A DNA stretch of 14,308 nt. It comes from CAZWBR01 sp964404205. GTDB taxonomy: Bacteria > Bacteroidota > Bacteroidia > Bacteroidales > Prolixibacteraceae. The notes beneath the pieces are model-generated. The model did not search any database. It saw only the letters and a program-made list of their open reading frames with translations, and had not been told where the DNA came from. The stretch lies in contig CAYOJD010000085.1 in NCBI GenBank assembly GCA_964404205.1, positions 1 to 14,308 on the forward strand, written 5' to 3'. Of the stretch, positions 7,231 to 14,308 are shown one piece after another. How positions within the stretch are numbered: position 1 is the first letter of the stretch; every line of letters begins with the position of its first letter. Both the position numbers and the translations under genes were made by a program.

Positions 7231-8091
7231 ATGAAAAAAATTTTGATTTGGCTTTTTGCCATTGCCCTTACCATTGGAGCGGCTGTTTATCAACGATTGA
7301 CAGGACCAACACATCCATTGAAAACAGAAATTGATACCGGCAGACAGAAAATAGATCTTACATTTCCCCGTTCACACGCAGGTGAGAGTGACTGTCCGAT
7401 TGAGATGGAAATAGCCGATATTACGGTTTCGGGTTTTCTGGAATACAGAAAATATCCAGGCAATGATTCGCTCATCAGCGTTGAACTCAAGCGTCAGGGC
7501 GACAAACTGATTTCAGCATTGCCCAACCAGCCTATGGCAGGTAAGCTGGAATATAAGGTTTTACTGGAAAGGGACGGTGCGCAGATTAATGTTAATGATG
7601 GAACTCCCATCGTAATCCGTTTTCGCGGCGATGTTCCTGCACATGTCATTGTCCCACATATTTTGCTCATGTTTCTGGCTATGCTTTTCAGCAATGTTGC
7701 GGCGATGTATGCCATTTTTAAAGTACGTTACCAACGAATGTTACTGATGACGCTTGTGACTCTTTTTATTGGCGGATTAATATTGGGCCCTTTGGTTCAG
7801 AAATATGCGTTTAACGAGTACTGGACGGGGGTACCTTTTGGCTGGGATCTCACCGACAACAAAACGCTGATTGCATTTGTCGGCTGGCTGGCAGCCTGGT
7901 GGCTAAACCGTACCGCCAAACGACCGGTCTGGGTTATTGTTGCGGCGCTAATGACTATCGTTGTATTCTCAATCCCGCATAGCTTGTATGGTTCGGAACT
8001 CGATCACGAGAGCGGCAAGATTGTTCAAGGGGCGATTTTGCCATTTTTTGCAACGATTTCCCTCAGATATACATCTATCCTGAAAAGTTAA
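7231..8091 (+). CDS. Conserved polytopic membrane protein, function unknown
   Basis: This 286-residue protein has one N-terminal hydrophobic segment (about 4-20), an extracytoplasmic domain of about 115 residues rich in predicted strands (21-135), then four or five membrane segments (about 138-161, 168-190, 212-226, 231-248 and perhaps 265-280). The loop YWTGVPFGWDLTDNKT (197-212), between the third and fourth segments, looks like a conserved signature that I recall from unnamed Bacteroidota membrane proteins; I cannot attach a function. Aspartates, tryptophans and the DNK triplet in that loop could be a ligand or ion site facing the periplasm. It is first in a two-gene unit with the beta-barrel gene 62 bases downstream. 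The ATG is supported by the signal-anchor directly after it. Confidence 0.7.
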   Translation: MKKILIWLFAIALTIGAAVYQRLTGPTHPLKTEIDTGRQKIDLTFPRSHAGESDCPIEMEIADITVSGFLEYRKYPGNDSLISVELKRQGDKLISALPNQPMAGKLEYKVLLERDGAQINVNDGTPIVIRFRGDVPAHVIVPHILLMFLAMLFSNVAAMYAIFKVRYQRMLLMTLVTLFIGGLILGPLVQKYAFNEYWTGVPFGWDLTDNKTLIAFVGWLAAWWLNRTAKRPVWVIVAALMTIVVFSIPHSLYGSELDHESGKIVQGAILPFFATISLRYTSILKS

Positions 8092-8153
8092 TGCAACTTT
8101 GTGCAACGCTTTTTTGCGGCATTATCAGTGTATTTCAATTTAAGATGTTGAAA

Positions 8154-8909
8154 ATGAAGAAAATATTTTTGTTTTTTGTTGGAATGGTTTGCACCCTCAA
8201 TATGTTCGGCCAGGCCGAGAACTGGTTTTTTTCGCTCTCGATGGGTACGTCACTGCCAATGGGCTCTTTCAAAGAAATTAAAACACTTGATGAGAAAGCA
8301 GGCTTTGCTGAGAAGGGTTTTTCATTGGTGCTCGATGCAAGTTATCCTTTGGGCGATAACTGGTCGTTAAAAGGGGCCGCAATGCTCTACAGTAACCCAA
8401 TCAACCGCAGCGGAATGGGAACCATGCTTGAACAACGAATGAATGCCCGGAATATTATTGTAACAGGCGATGATCGCGATTACCTGACATTGCAACTTAA
8501 TTCGTGGTTGTCGAACAACATTGTTTTCGGACCGGTATATACCATTAATCTGAATAAGTTCTACTGGGATTTTCAGGTATTGGCCGGGATGAATGTCACT
8601 CAGTTGCCCAAACAGAAGCTGGCTTACGAGAACCCGGAACTAAATTGGATTTATTTGCAGCGAAATACTTCGTCAACCAGTCTCTCGGTTGGATATGGTG
8701 CCGGGACAGTTTTACGTTTTGCGATAGCCAGTAACGTCAATTTTAAATTAGGTATCGATTATTTCAGATCACAGGCCACTCAAAAATACGAAGAGTTGAA
8801 AATCACAAAGAATGGAACAAGTTCAACTACTGAAAAGCTTTCAACCGGTGAAGTAAAGACTCCAATCGAATCGCTCTCAGCCACTGTAGGTCTCGTTTAT
8901 TATCTGTAA
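8154..8909 (+). CDS. Outer-membrane beta-barrel protein
   Basis: This 251-residue protein has a short signal peptide (MKK, hydrophobic core, likely cleavage after FGQA at residue 21), followed by a chain of alternating polar and hydrophobic strands with aromatic belts and a C-terminal strand ending in VGLVYYL. This fits a small porin-like barrel of eight or more strands of the kind common in Bacteroidota. No plug or TonB box is visible. The frame runs back to an ATG at 8091 that overlaps the preceding stop (TAATG), but the 21 added residues hide the signal peptide, so I chose 8154; 8145 is also possible. It follows the membrane protein gene closely, suggesting joint expression. Ligand and function are unknown. 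Confidence 0.72.
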   Translation: MKKIFLFFVGMVCTLNMFGQAENWFFSLSMGTSLPMGSFKEIKTLDEKAGFAEKGFSLVLDASYPLGDNWSLKGAAMLYSNPINRSGMGTMLEQRMNARNIIVTGDDRDYLTLQLNSWLSNNIVFGPVYTINLNKFYWDFQVLAGMNVTQLPKQKLAYENPELNWIYLQRNTSSTSLSVGYGAGTVLRFAIASNVNFKLGIDYFRSQATQKYEELKITKNGTSSTTEKLSTGEVKTPIESLSATVGLVYYL

Positions 8910-8965
8910 AGAAGGAGCAACCACTTTCAATACTATTGGTTAATGCTTGTCATTCTGCCAAAAAA

Positions 8966-9000
8966 GTTGTAACTTCAGTAGGTTACAATTAATATTTTTG
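8966..9000 (+). promoter_or_regulatory. Promoter candidate for the DUF4157 fusion gene
   Basis: TATTTTTG at 8993-9000 matches TAnnTTTG exactly, and GTTG lies at 8966-8969. The spacer of 23 bases is a little long. If the box is used, transcription begins near 9006 and translation must begin downstream, which favours the ATG at 9055 over upstream TTG codons at 8947 and 9004. Confidence 0.4.
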
Positions 9001-9054
9001 GCCTTGAATACGTTCGATATTTCTTCCCGGAAAAGGACTTCACAGGCAAGTCAG

Positions 9055-10977
9055 ATGTCAGTTTGTTGTCCGAAAGCGGTATCCGAGACTCCGGTTACCA
9101 ATCCTACTGTGCAATGGATGAGGGGTTTGTTCGGTAAATTTAAAAGCCAGTCAACAAAATTCTTAAGTTCCCCATCCGAATCTTTCGAAAAAGAGGCCGA
9201 GCTCAAATCAGTCAGGTTGGCAAATCATCGCTTTATGCAGAATAGCCGGGCCGTCGATTTCGCTAATGACCGCCTTTCGGTGCCATTTCAACAAAATCTG
9301 AATCAGCAATTGCAAGGAGACTTTTCGAAAGTTAAACTTCACAACGATGCAGAGTCGTACCGGTTCAATCAGCAATTAAAGTCTCAGGCTTTCGTTTTCG
9401 GCAACGATATTTTTTTTGGTAAAGGAAAGTTTTCTCCCGAAAGCGCAGCAGGGAAAAAATTGTTAGCGCACGAATTAACTCATATTGCCCAACAACAAAC
9501 CAATGCAGTCCTTGATAATCAGATTCAGCGAAAGGTTGAAGACGATACTTCGGTTACTCCGTTAGCTGATGCAAGAAGCATACCTCCTCCTGTTTGCAGT
9601 GACACAACGCTGAAAGAAATTGAGAAATTTAAAAGCCAATGGATTTACGGGCCCAAAGATATTACACCCAAAGATACTGGAACCGGCAGTTTTACAGCAA
9701 GTTATATTCCATTGGCCGAAATGCTCTATATTATGGTAACCGGAAAAACGGCCTTTGTCAATGGCATTGATGTTACAGGCTTTCAGGCAAAAGCCGGTGA
9801 AAGTAATTTGCAAGGATTAGCTGATTTGATGAATCTGGTTGGCGATCCGCTGGTCAATGCACAGATAGCCGTTTATTATACATGGAGTGAGGCACAAAAG
9901 GGTGAAGCAATGGCACTTTACAAGCAACGTTTAAGCGAAGCTGCGCATTTGTGGCAAGATACCGGGATGAGTTTTGTTGTCGATATTCCATGTTGGAGCA
10001 ATGTTAAGGCACGCCCAAAGATCAATCTAAATGTTCAGGAAGTTGGCAATGCCCAACTGATCGGTGCCCAAGCGGGTAACAGAGATAATTTGCAGGTCAA
10101 ATTGGTAAAAAATCCATCAGCTGACGAAGAGGCAGCTGTTCAGTTCTGGGTTAAACTGCTGACAAAAAAACTGGAATTGCTTGAATCGGAGCGCAGGCAG
10201 ACTATGAACCGTGCCAAGTTGGGCACTTCAACCGGTGCAAGGGTAACTACCTGGAGATATCAGACCGGGGAAGATAAAAAATACAGTGCCGTTATGACAC
10301 TTTCGAGCAACGACTTGCTTAATCATCCGGGAAAGCAGGAGAATAAAAGATCGCTTTTGCGAAGGTCGGTTTATTTTGAACACGATAAGTTTAATTTGGA
10401 CGGACATGATAAAGCCGAGTTGCTCCGTTTTATTCAAGATTTTAAAGAGGCCGACAACCAATCGGAGAATAGTAAAGTAACACTGGCTGGCCATGCTTCG
10501 GCACCTGGAAGTAGTCATTACAATACTCAACTGGTTGAGAAACGGTTGTCTTCGGTTTTTAACTTTCTGAAAGATAAAGGTTTTCTGAATATTGAAACAC
10601 GAGTTGTATCAACGAATCGATCGGATAGCGAAGCAGAAAAAGAGAAGGAAAGCAACGAAAGTGATAAAGATTTTCGTCGGGTCGATATGATTGTTGGCTC
10701 AGGAGAATTACAAAATACTGTTGCCCACGAATTTGGCCATGTTTTTGGATTGAAGGACGAGTATGTCTCTGTTGGAACGTCATTTTCAGGTTCGGGAACA
10801 GCAGCCGGAACAACTGTAGCCCATAGCGGAATGTCTGAAAAGATTGGTGGAAATAAAGCAGTTTCTGAAAGCAGCGACAACATGATGTCGATGGGAAACC
10901 GAGTGCAAAAACAACATTATGCCACTTTTGGTTGGGCATTGAAAGAACTAACCGGTAAAGATTGGAAACTGGCCTGA
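9055..10977 (+). CDS. DUF4157-OmpA-metzincin fusion, probable eCIS-associated protein
   Basis: This 640-residue protein has three recognisable parts. Residues about 75-150 form a DUF4157 domain ending in LLAHELTHIAQQ, with HELTH at 139-143. Residues about 438-549 are OmpA-like: a strand before a helix, then GHASAPG, YNTQLVEKRL and RRVDMIV. Residues about 555-640 look like a zinc peptidase of metzincin type: HEFGHVFGLKD at 558-568 (H558, E559, H562, third ligand D568) followed by a methionine cluster at 610-613. The region between the first two (150-437) is unassigned. DUF4157 proteins recur beside contractile injection systems, where they occur at the N terminus of cargo or toxins; that role here is inference, supported by the facing eCIS-like operon. 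There is no signal peptide, which fits loading from the cytosol. Start choice: ATG 9055; the frame is open back to 8947. Confidence 0.8.
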   Translation: MSVCCPKAVSETPVTNPTVQWMRGLFGKFKSQSTKFLSSPSESFEKEAELKSVRLANHRFMQNSRAVDFANDRLSVPFQQNLNQQLQGDFSKVKLHNDAESYRFNQQLKSQAFVFGNDIFFGKGKFSPESAAGKKLLAHELTHIAQQQTNAVLDNQIQRKVEDDTSVTPLADARSIPPPVCSDTTLKEIEKFKSQWIYGPKDITPKDTGTGSFTASYIPLAEMLYIMVTGKTAFVNGIDVTGFQAKAGESNLQGLADLMNLVGDPLVNAQIAVYYTWSEAQKGEAMALYKQRLSEAAHLWQDTGMSFVVDIPCWSNVKARPKINLNVQEVGNAQLIGAQAGNRDNLQVKLVKNPSADEEAAVQFWVKLLTKKLELLESERRQTMNRAKLGTSTGARVTTWRYQTGEDKKYSAVMTLSSNDLLNHPGKQENKRSLLRRSVYFEHDKFNLDGHDKAELLRFIQDFKEADNQSENSKVTLAGHASAPGSSHYNTQLVEKRLSSVFNFLKDKGFLNIETRVVSTNRSDSEAEKEKESNESDKDFRRVDMIVGSGELQNTVAHEFGHVFGLKDEYVSVGTSFSGSGTAAGTTVAHSGMSEKIGGNKAVSESSDNMMSMGNRVQKQHYATFGWALKELTGKDWKLA

Positions 10978-10998
10978 ATGTTTGGATAAAAGAGTGAA

Positions 10999-11025
10999 GG
11001 GTGGCCGACCTACGCCGGGACACCC
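10999..11025. terminator. Possible hairpin between convergent genes
   Basis: GGGTG (10999-11003) pairs with CACCC (11021-11025), with CC/GG pairing further inside past a mismatch, 22 bases after the stop of the DUF4157 fusion. No clean T-tract follows on either strand, so this is a weak terminator call. The rest of 10978-11212 holds no supported gene. Confidence 0.3.
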
Positions 11026-11212
11026 CTCTAAAAAATTACAAGTTTTCCGAATTTCTTCTGGATTACCCTTAGACACTGTTCCATATCTATTTTCTTTATC
11101 ACTTAGGCTGCCGCCTTCCGGCTCTTGCAATCACCTTTGCAACACTCCAATATTATGAACTTTTATCAATGACTAATTTACGGATATTTAGAACCAAAGT
11201 CAAGGATTTAGC

Positions 11213-13252
11213 CTATTCTTTGAAAAAATAGGGTACGCTGAAATCTCCAATCACCGTACTTCCGTTGTGCACCATAATAAACGTTCCTCCTTTGGGGACT
11301 CCGCCTGTATATTCCGGCCCAACAAAATCGTCAAGCGTAATTTGGCTCTGGGTATCAACTCCTTTGGGCAGAATGTCGTAAATATCTTTTCGCAGTTTAC
11401 CGATTTCGTATTTGTCCATTAAAGCGCTGATTTTGGCTGAAACATTGCTATCGACCGTAACTTTAGCAATCGCTTCAGTTGTTACATCGCCCGAGGCTCT
11501 TTTTGCCTTTGCTGCCGAGGCAAACATGGTTGTGTATGATTGTACATCATTTAAAACCGTTTTAACAGACAGTATGTCCTTGGGTGATAATTCGTTCAGT
11601 TGGATGCTCATCTTTTCAAAAGGCTTTTTATATCCGGTATAAATCGGGTTTGTCGGTTCAACGCTCTTTAGCTCTTTTAGAAATTTTCGGTAGGCTTCCA
11701 AAAAAAGCTGATATTTTTCTCTGATACCAACGATACTTTCGTTTCGGATATCGACCATTACTACCTTGGCCGGCAAGCCAAGATTTTGAATTTTGGCAAT
11801 AATTACTTTACTTGCTTCATCGGGTTTGGTGCCTATATGTCCCTCAATCAGAAAATGTTCCATAGCAGTCCAGTCGAAAGAAAATGGGTTCTCAAGTTGT
11901 TTTCGCTCTTCCGATTTCGACGAAAAGTCCCAGTAGTTGTAAATCTGATCCAGATATTCATTTGATGGTTCGCCATCCCAAAGGGCATAAATTGGATGCC
12001 CTGAAACTGAACCCGCCAAATTGTAGTAATATCCAATAGCTGAATCAGATAACATGGCTGAAAGTCCTCTTTGTGGAGTAATTCTGATTCGAGATGTCAG
12101 ATTGGTCGCACCCGAAGTAATCAGCGAATCCAAAAGTTCTCGTTCGTTCATCAAATATTTACAAAGGGTGAAAATTCTGTTGAAAAGGGAATTCAACCGG
12201 TTCAATGCAAATTGTTTGCGGTTGTTTGTTTTGGCAGGAACCCAGTTGTTGCGTATACCATCATCACTCTTCAACGGAAAATTGCCCAATATCAATAATT
12301 TAGGATAGAACGTTGATTGGTTTGGCGCAAACCATTTTTGGGTCTCGTTGAAAAATTGGAGGTATTCGTTCACCGCTTTTCGAATGTCGCGCCCAAATCG
12401 GATATAGTATTGGTTGAAAGATGAGTTATTATTGATATTTAGGAAATTGGTGTTGCTAATTGTTGCTGTCGCTTCGGAAATTAAATTTTCCGGGATGAAG
12501 TTCTTCGAGAATGAAATTATGCTTTTGAGTTTATCTTTAACAACCAGATGGTTGCTTGCAATTGTGTCGTTTATTTTTTTTCTGAACCCATTTTCTGAGG
12601 AAATGAGAGAGATCTCGCGAAGTGAGCTTAGTTTCAGAAAGGTTTGGAAATCAAGTTTTTTGGGTGTATTATTCAGCTTGTTAACCAGCATTGGAACAAT
12701 CGATACGGTATAGTAGTCGCCTTTGGTATTACAATCGCCCGGTGAACATTTGCTGGTATGTATTTCACCGATTTCGTAATATAGCGCAAAAGTGTATTTG
12801 GATTGTAAATCATTGATTGATAAATTGATTTCGCTGGATATTGACTGATAGGCTTCGGAGTTTGCATCGGTTTTATTTAATAGTCGAAATCCACCTGTCA
12901 GCGGAAAGCTGCTCAATGCCGGATTATCGATGCCTAACGGATAAGTATCCGAAGGATTCATTTTGCCAAATTCAACACAATGGGTAAATTTTCCATCACT
13001 GGTAATGTCGATTAAAAAACCCTCATCTGTAAGGCCGGTTCCGGCTTGAAGATTAATCGAGGTTACTTTGTTGCCGTTGAAATCGTAGCTGTATTTCAAT
13101 CCGTTAAAAATTCCCTTTCCCAGTAACTTCCAGCGGGTCAAACGCTCTTGTTGCGAAACAAAGTCAAGTGAGTCGTTCAAATTGGCGCTTGTCAGGTATT
13201 GGCCCGGTGTATACTTTGGGTATTTGGTTTTCATCGTTTCCATGGTTATCAT
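11213..13252 (-). CDS. eCIS-cluster-type structural/accessory protein, 679 residues
   Basis: I recognise the N terminus as a family seen beside contractile injection loci of Bacteroidota: YTPGQYLTSANLNDSLDF then QQERLTR and LLGKGIFNGLKY (residues 14-53), then INLQAGTGLTDEGFLI (66-81). That part resembles baseplate or tail-fibre attachment modules. The C terminus ends in GGVPKGGTF and a final FSVPYFFKE, also typical of the family. The 500 residues between are mostly helical, with no motif I can name, no signal peptide and no membrane segment. The exact role (assembly factor, baseplate or fibre component) is unknown. The ATG at 13252 overlaps the upstream stop by one base (TAATG), so the two are translationally coupled; ATGs at 13243 and 13234 are alternatives, the last giving MKTKYPKY. 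Confidence 0.65.
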   Translation of the reverse strand: MITMETMKTKYPKYTPGQYLTSANLNDSLDFVSQQERLTRWKLLGKGIFNGLKYSYDFNGNKVTSINLQAGTGLTDEGFLIDITSDGKFTHCVEFGKMNPSDTYPLGIDNPALSSFPLTGGFRLLNKTDANSEAYQSISSEINLSINDLQSKYTFALYYEIGEIHTSKCSPGDCNTKGDYYTVSIVPMLVNKLNNTPKKLDFQTFLKLSSLREISLISSENGFRKKINDTIASNHLVVKDKLKSIISFSKNFIPENLISEATATISNTNFLNINNNSSFNQYYIRFGRDIRKAVNEYLQFFNETQKWFAPNQSTFYPKLLILGNFPLKSDDGIRNNWVPAKTNNRKQFALNRLNSLFNRIFTLCKYLMNERELLDSLITSGATNLTSRIRITPQRGLSAMLSDSAIGYYYNLAGSVSGHPIYALWDGEPSNEYLDQIYNYWDFSSKSEERKQLENPFSFDWTAMEHFLIEGHIGTKPDEASKVIIAKIQNLGLPAKVVMVDIRNESIVGIREKYQLFLEAYRKFLKELKSVEPTNPIYTGYKKPFEKMSIQLNELSPKDILSVKTVLNDVQSYTTMFASAAKAKRASGDVTTEAIAKVTVDSNVSAKISALMDKYEIGKLRKDIYDILPKGVDTQSQITLDDFVGPEYTGGVPKGGTFIMVHNGSTVIGDFSVPYFFKE

Positions 13253-14308
13253 TATTGATTGTTTTTTTCTTTATTAACCAACAGGTAATCTTCATTTTCG
13301 CCTTCGGCCAGCATGGTGGCATTGAGCAATACCGGCTCTTGCAGCGGATTTCCGTATTCGTCGAACTGAATGGTTGAACAATCGACCAGCTGCGATGGGG
13401 GATAGATATTCATTAGTCCCGAAAGAATGGAAGCCAGTTCGCGGTAGCAAGATTTATATTGTTCGTAATCGGCCGAATGGTCGATAACTATGGGTGAGCG
13501 CATTTTGCGGTAAACCTCCAGAAACTGAACATAGGCGGTTTCGAAACGATACATCTGTAAAGGGTTTATCCAACAAATTTTTAAAGCAATATGGGCTGGA
13601 GTTTCAACTCTAATCTTCTCTTCTGCAAATTTTCTGAAGGCCATATTTCCGGCCACCGGTAGCCAGCCGGGCATAATAAGGGTCATTTGCATCGAGAATG
13701 GGTCGGAACAGAAGCAGTTTTGTCCGGTTGGGCTGCCACAGGTTTCATAAATATCGTTTTCATCGAACACGATAAGTGGCCTAAGCAGGAGGTGTTCAAT
13801 TAAATGAAAGCCAAACGAATTGTCAAATCGTTCTGTACGGTTATCGTAAAAAGTGGGTTTGCCATCTTTTACGACCAGATTGCCAGAGTTGTCCAGAACC
13901 GGCTCAATGAGTCGTGTCTTATTGTTTTCTATTCCAAAGATAATTTGCAACCTTTTTTCGAGCATTGCACGATTTTTAGCGTCATGCTGGTGCAGATAGT
14001 CGATGGCATTTGACCGATTGCAACTTATTTCTGGATAATTTTTCAGAAAGAAATTTTTATCACGAATCATTTCCGAGGTTGAGAAACTGCGGTAAGATGT
14101 TCCCTTTTCGCTTTGGCGAAATTTGACGATGCTGTAATCGACAATTTTTTCGTTGAAACGGGCAAGTAAATGGTTGAGAAGACGGTTTCGGCGTTCTTTT
14201 CTTTCAGTTGGGGTTTCGGTGAGTTCTTTGTAGCCATCAGAATAATTTGATACTAATACTTTATGTAAATCACTGATTTCTGAATCACTTATATGGTGAA
14301 TAAAATAG
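13252..14308 (-). CDS. C-terminal part of a large eCIS baseplate-linked protein (5' end off the window)
   Basis: The minus-strand frame is open without a stop from 14307 to the stop at 13252, giving 351 visible residues; the start lies beyond the window. The methionine encoded at 14070 is internal: the 79 codons before it read as coherent protein, including ERKERRNRLLNHLLARFNE and a following DY, which joins smoothly to the RDKNFFLKNYPEI segment. Other family-like parts are IEHLLLRPL (around 13774-13800), a cysteine cluster CGSPTGQNCFC followed by DPFSMQMTLIMPGW (around 13650-13740), and ETPAHIALKICWINPLQMYRFE (around 13540-13605). I recall this layout from the C-terminal region of long, poorly named proteins beside Bacteroidota eCIS genes. 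The cysteines may bind a metal. It is followed with a one-base overlap by the 679-residue protein gene. Confidence 0.7.
   Translation of the reverse strand, partial: YFIHHISDSEISDLHKVLVSNYSDGYKELTETPTERKERRNRLLNHLLARFNEKIVDYSIVKFRQSEKGTSYRSFSTSEMIRDKNFFLKNYPEISCNRSNAIDYLHQHDAKNRAMLEKRLQIIFGIENNKTRLIEPVLDNSGNLVVKDGKPTFYDNRTERFDNSFGFHLIEHLLLRPLIVFDENDIYETCGSPTGQNCFCSDPFSMQMTLIMPGWLPVAGNMAFRKFAEEKIRVETPAHIALKICWINPLQMYRFETAYVQFLEVYRKMRSPIVIDHSADYEQYKSCYRELASILSGLMNIYPPSQLVDCSTIQFDEYGNPLQEPVLLNATMLAEGENEDYLLVNKEKNNQ

Noticed and set aside
10948..11130. Minus-strand open frame of 60 codons between the fusion gene and the eCIS-like operon
   Set aside because: No recognisable domain or start context, it overlaps the end of the fusion gene, and its proline/glycine-rich reading looks like chance translation of an inverted repeat.
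12414..12713. Plus-strand open frame of 99 codons rich in hydrophobic residues
   Set aside because: It lies fully antisense inside the 679-residue protein; the hydrophobic look comes from the antisense of lysine/glutamate-rich codons.
1..14308. CRISPR arrays, tRNA/rRNA genes, insertion sequences or integrases
   Set aside because: No regular direct repeats, cloverleaf-like sequence, transposase or integrase reading was seen on either strand.

Overview
The window looks like a chromosomal segment of a free-living Bacteroidota bacterium, most likely of the Bacteroidales/Marinilabiliales type. The evidence is moderate GC with AT-rich spacers, promoter-like boxes of the Bacteroidota type (a TTG element about 20 bases before TAnnTTTG), few obvious Shine-Dalgarno sequences, and families typical of the phylum: a DUF6807/PmoA-like exported protein, a SpmA-SpmB fusion, outer-membrane beta-barrels and DUF4157 proteins. 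I see no tRNA, rRNA, CRISPR array or insertion sequence.

Left part (1-2500, plus strand): a small exported protein of unknown function, then a terminator and a good promoter, a small FMN nitroreductase, and a tight pair made of a group III truncated haemoglobin and a ferritin-like diiron protein. These three suggest redox, NO/O2 or iron chemistry. Middle part (2499-7074, minus strand): a cysteine-cluster (YkgJ-like) protein, a lipoprotein subtilase with its own I9-type inhibitor domain, a nucleoside-recognition (SpmA-SpmB fused) membrane protein and an exported DUF6807 protein. A divergent promoter region (7075-7230) separates these from a plus-strand pair, a conserved polytopic membrane protein and an outer-membrane beta-barrel.

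Right part (9055-14308): this is the unusual section. A plus-strand gene encodes a fusion of an N-terminal DUF4157 domain (HELTH), a long middle region, an OmpA-like domain and a C-terminal metzincin-type zinc peptidase (HEFGHVFGLKD). It converges on a minus-strand operon that runs off the right edge. The operon contains a 679-residue protein and the C-terminal part of a larger protein; both resemble accessory or baseplate-associated proteins found beside extracellular contractile injection systems (eCIS) in Bacteroidota. The last gene has no start in the window: its frame stays open to base 14308. The best reading is that the window holds the edge of an eCIS locus, with a probable multidomain cargo or accessory protein next to it. 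No sheath, tube or ATPase gene is visible here, so this rests on family resemblance and context.
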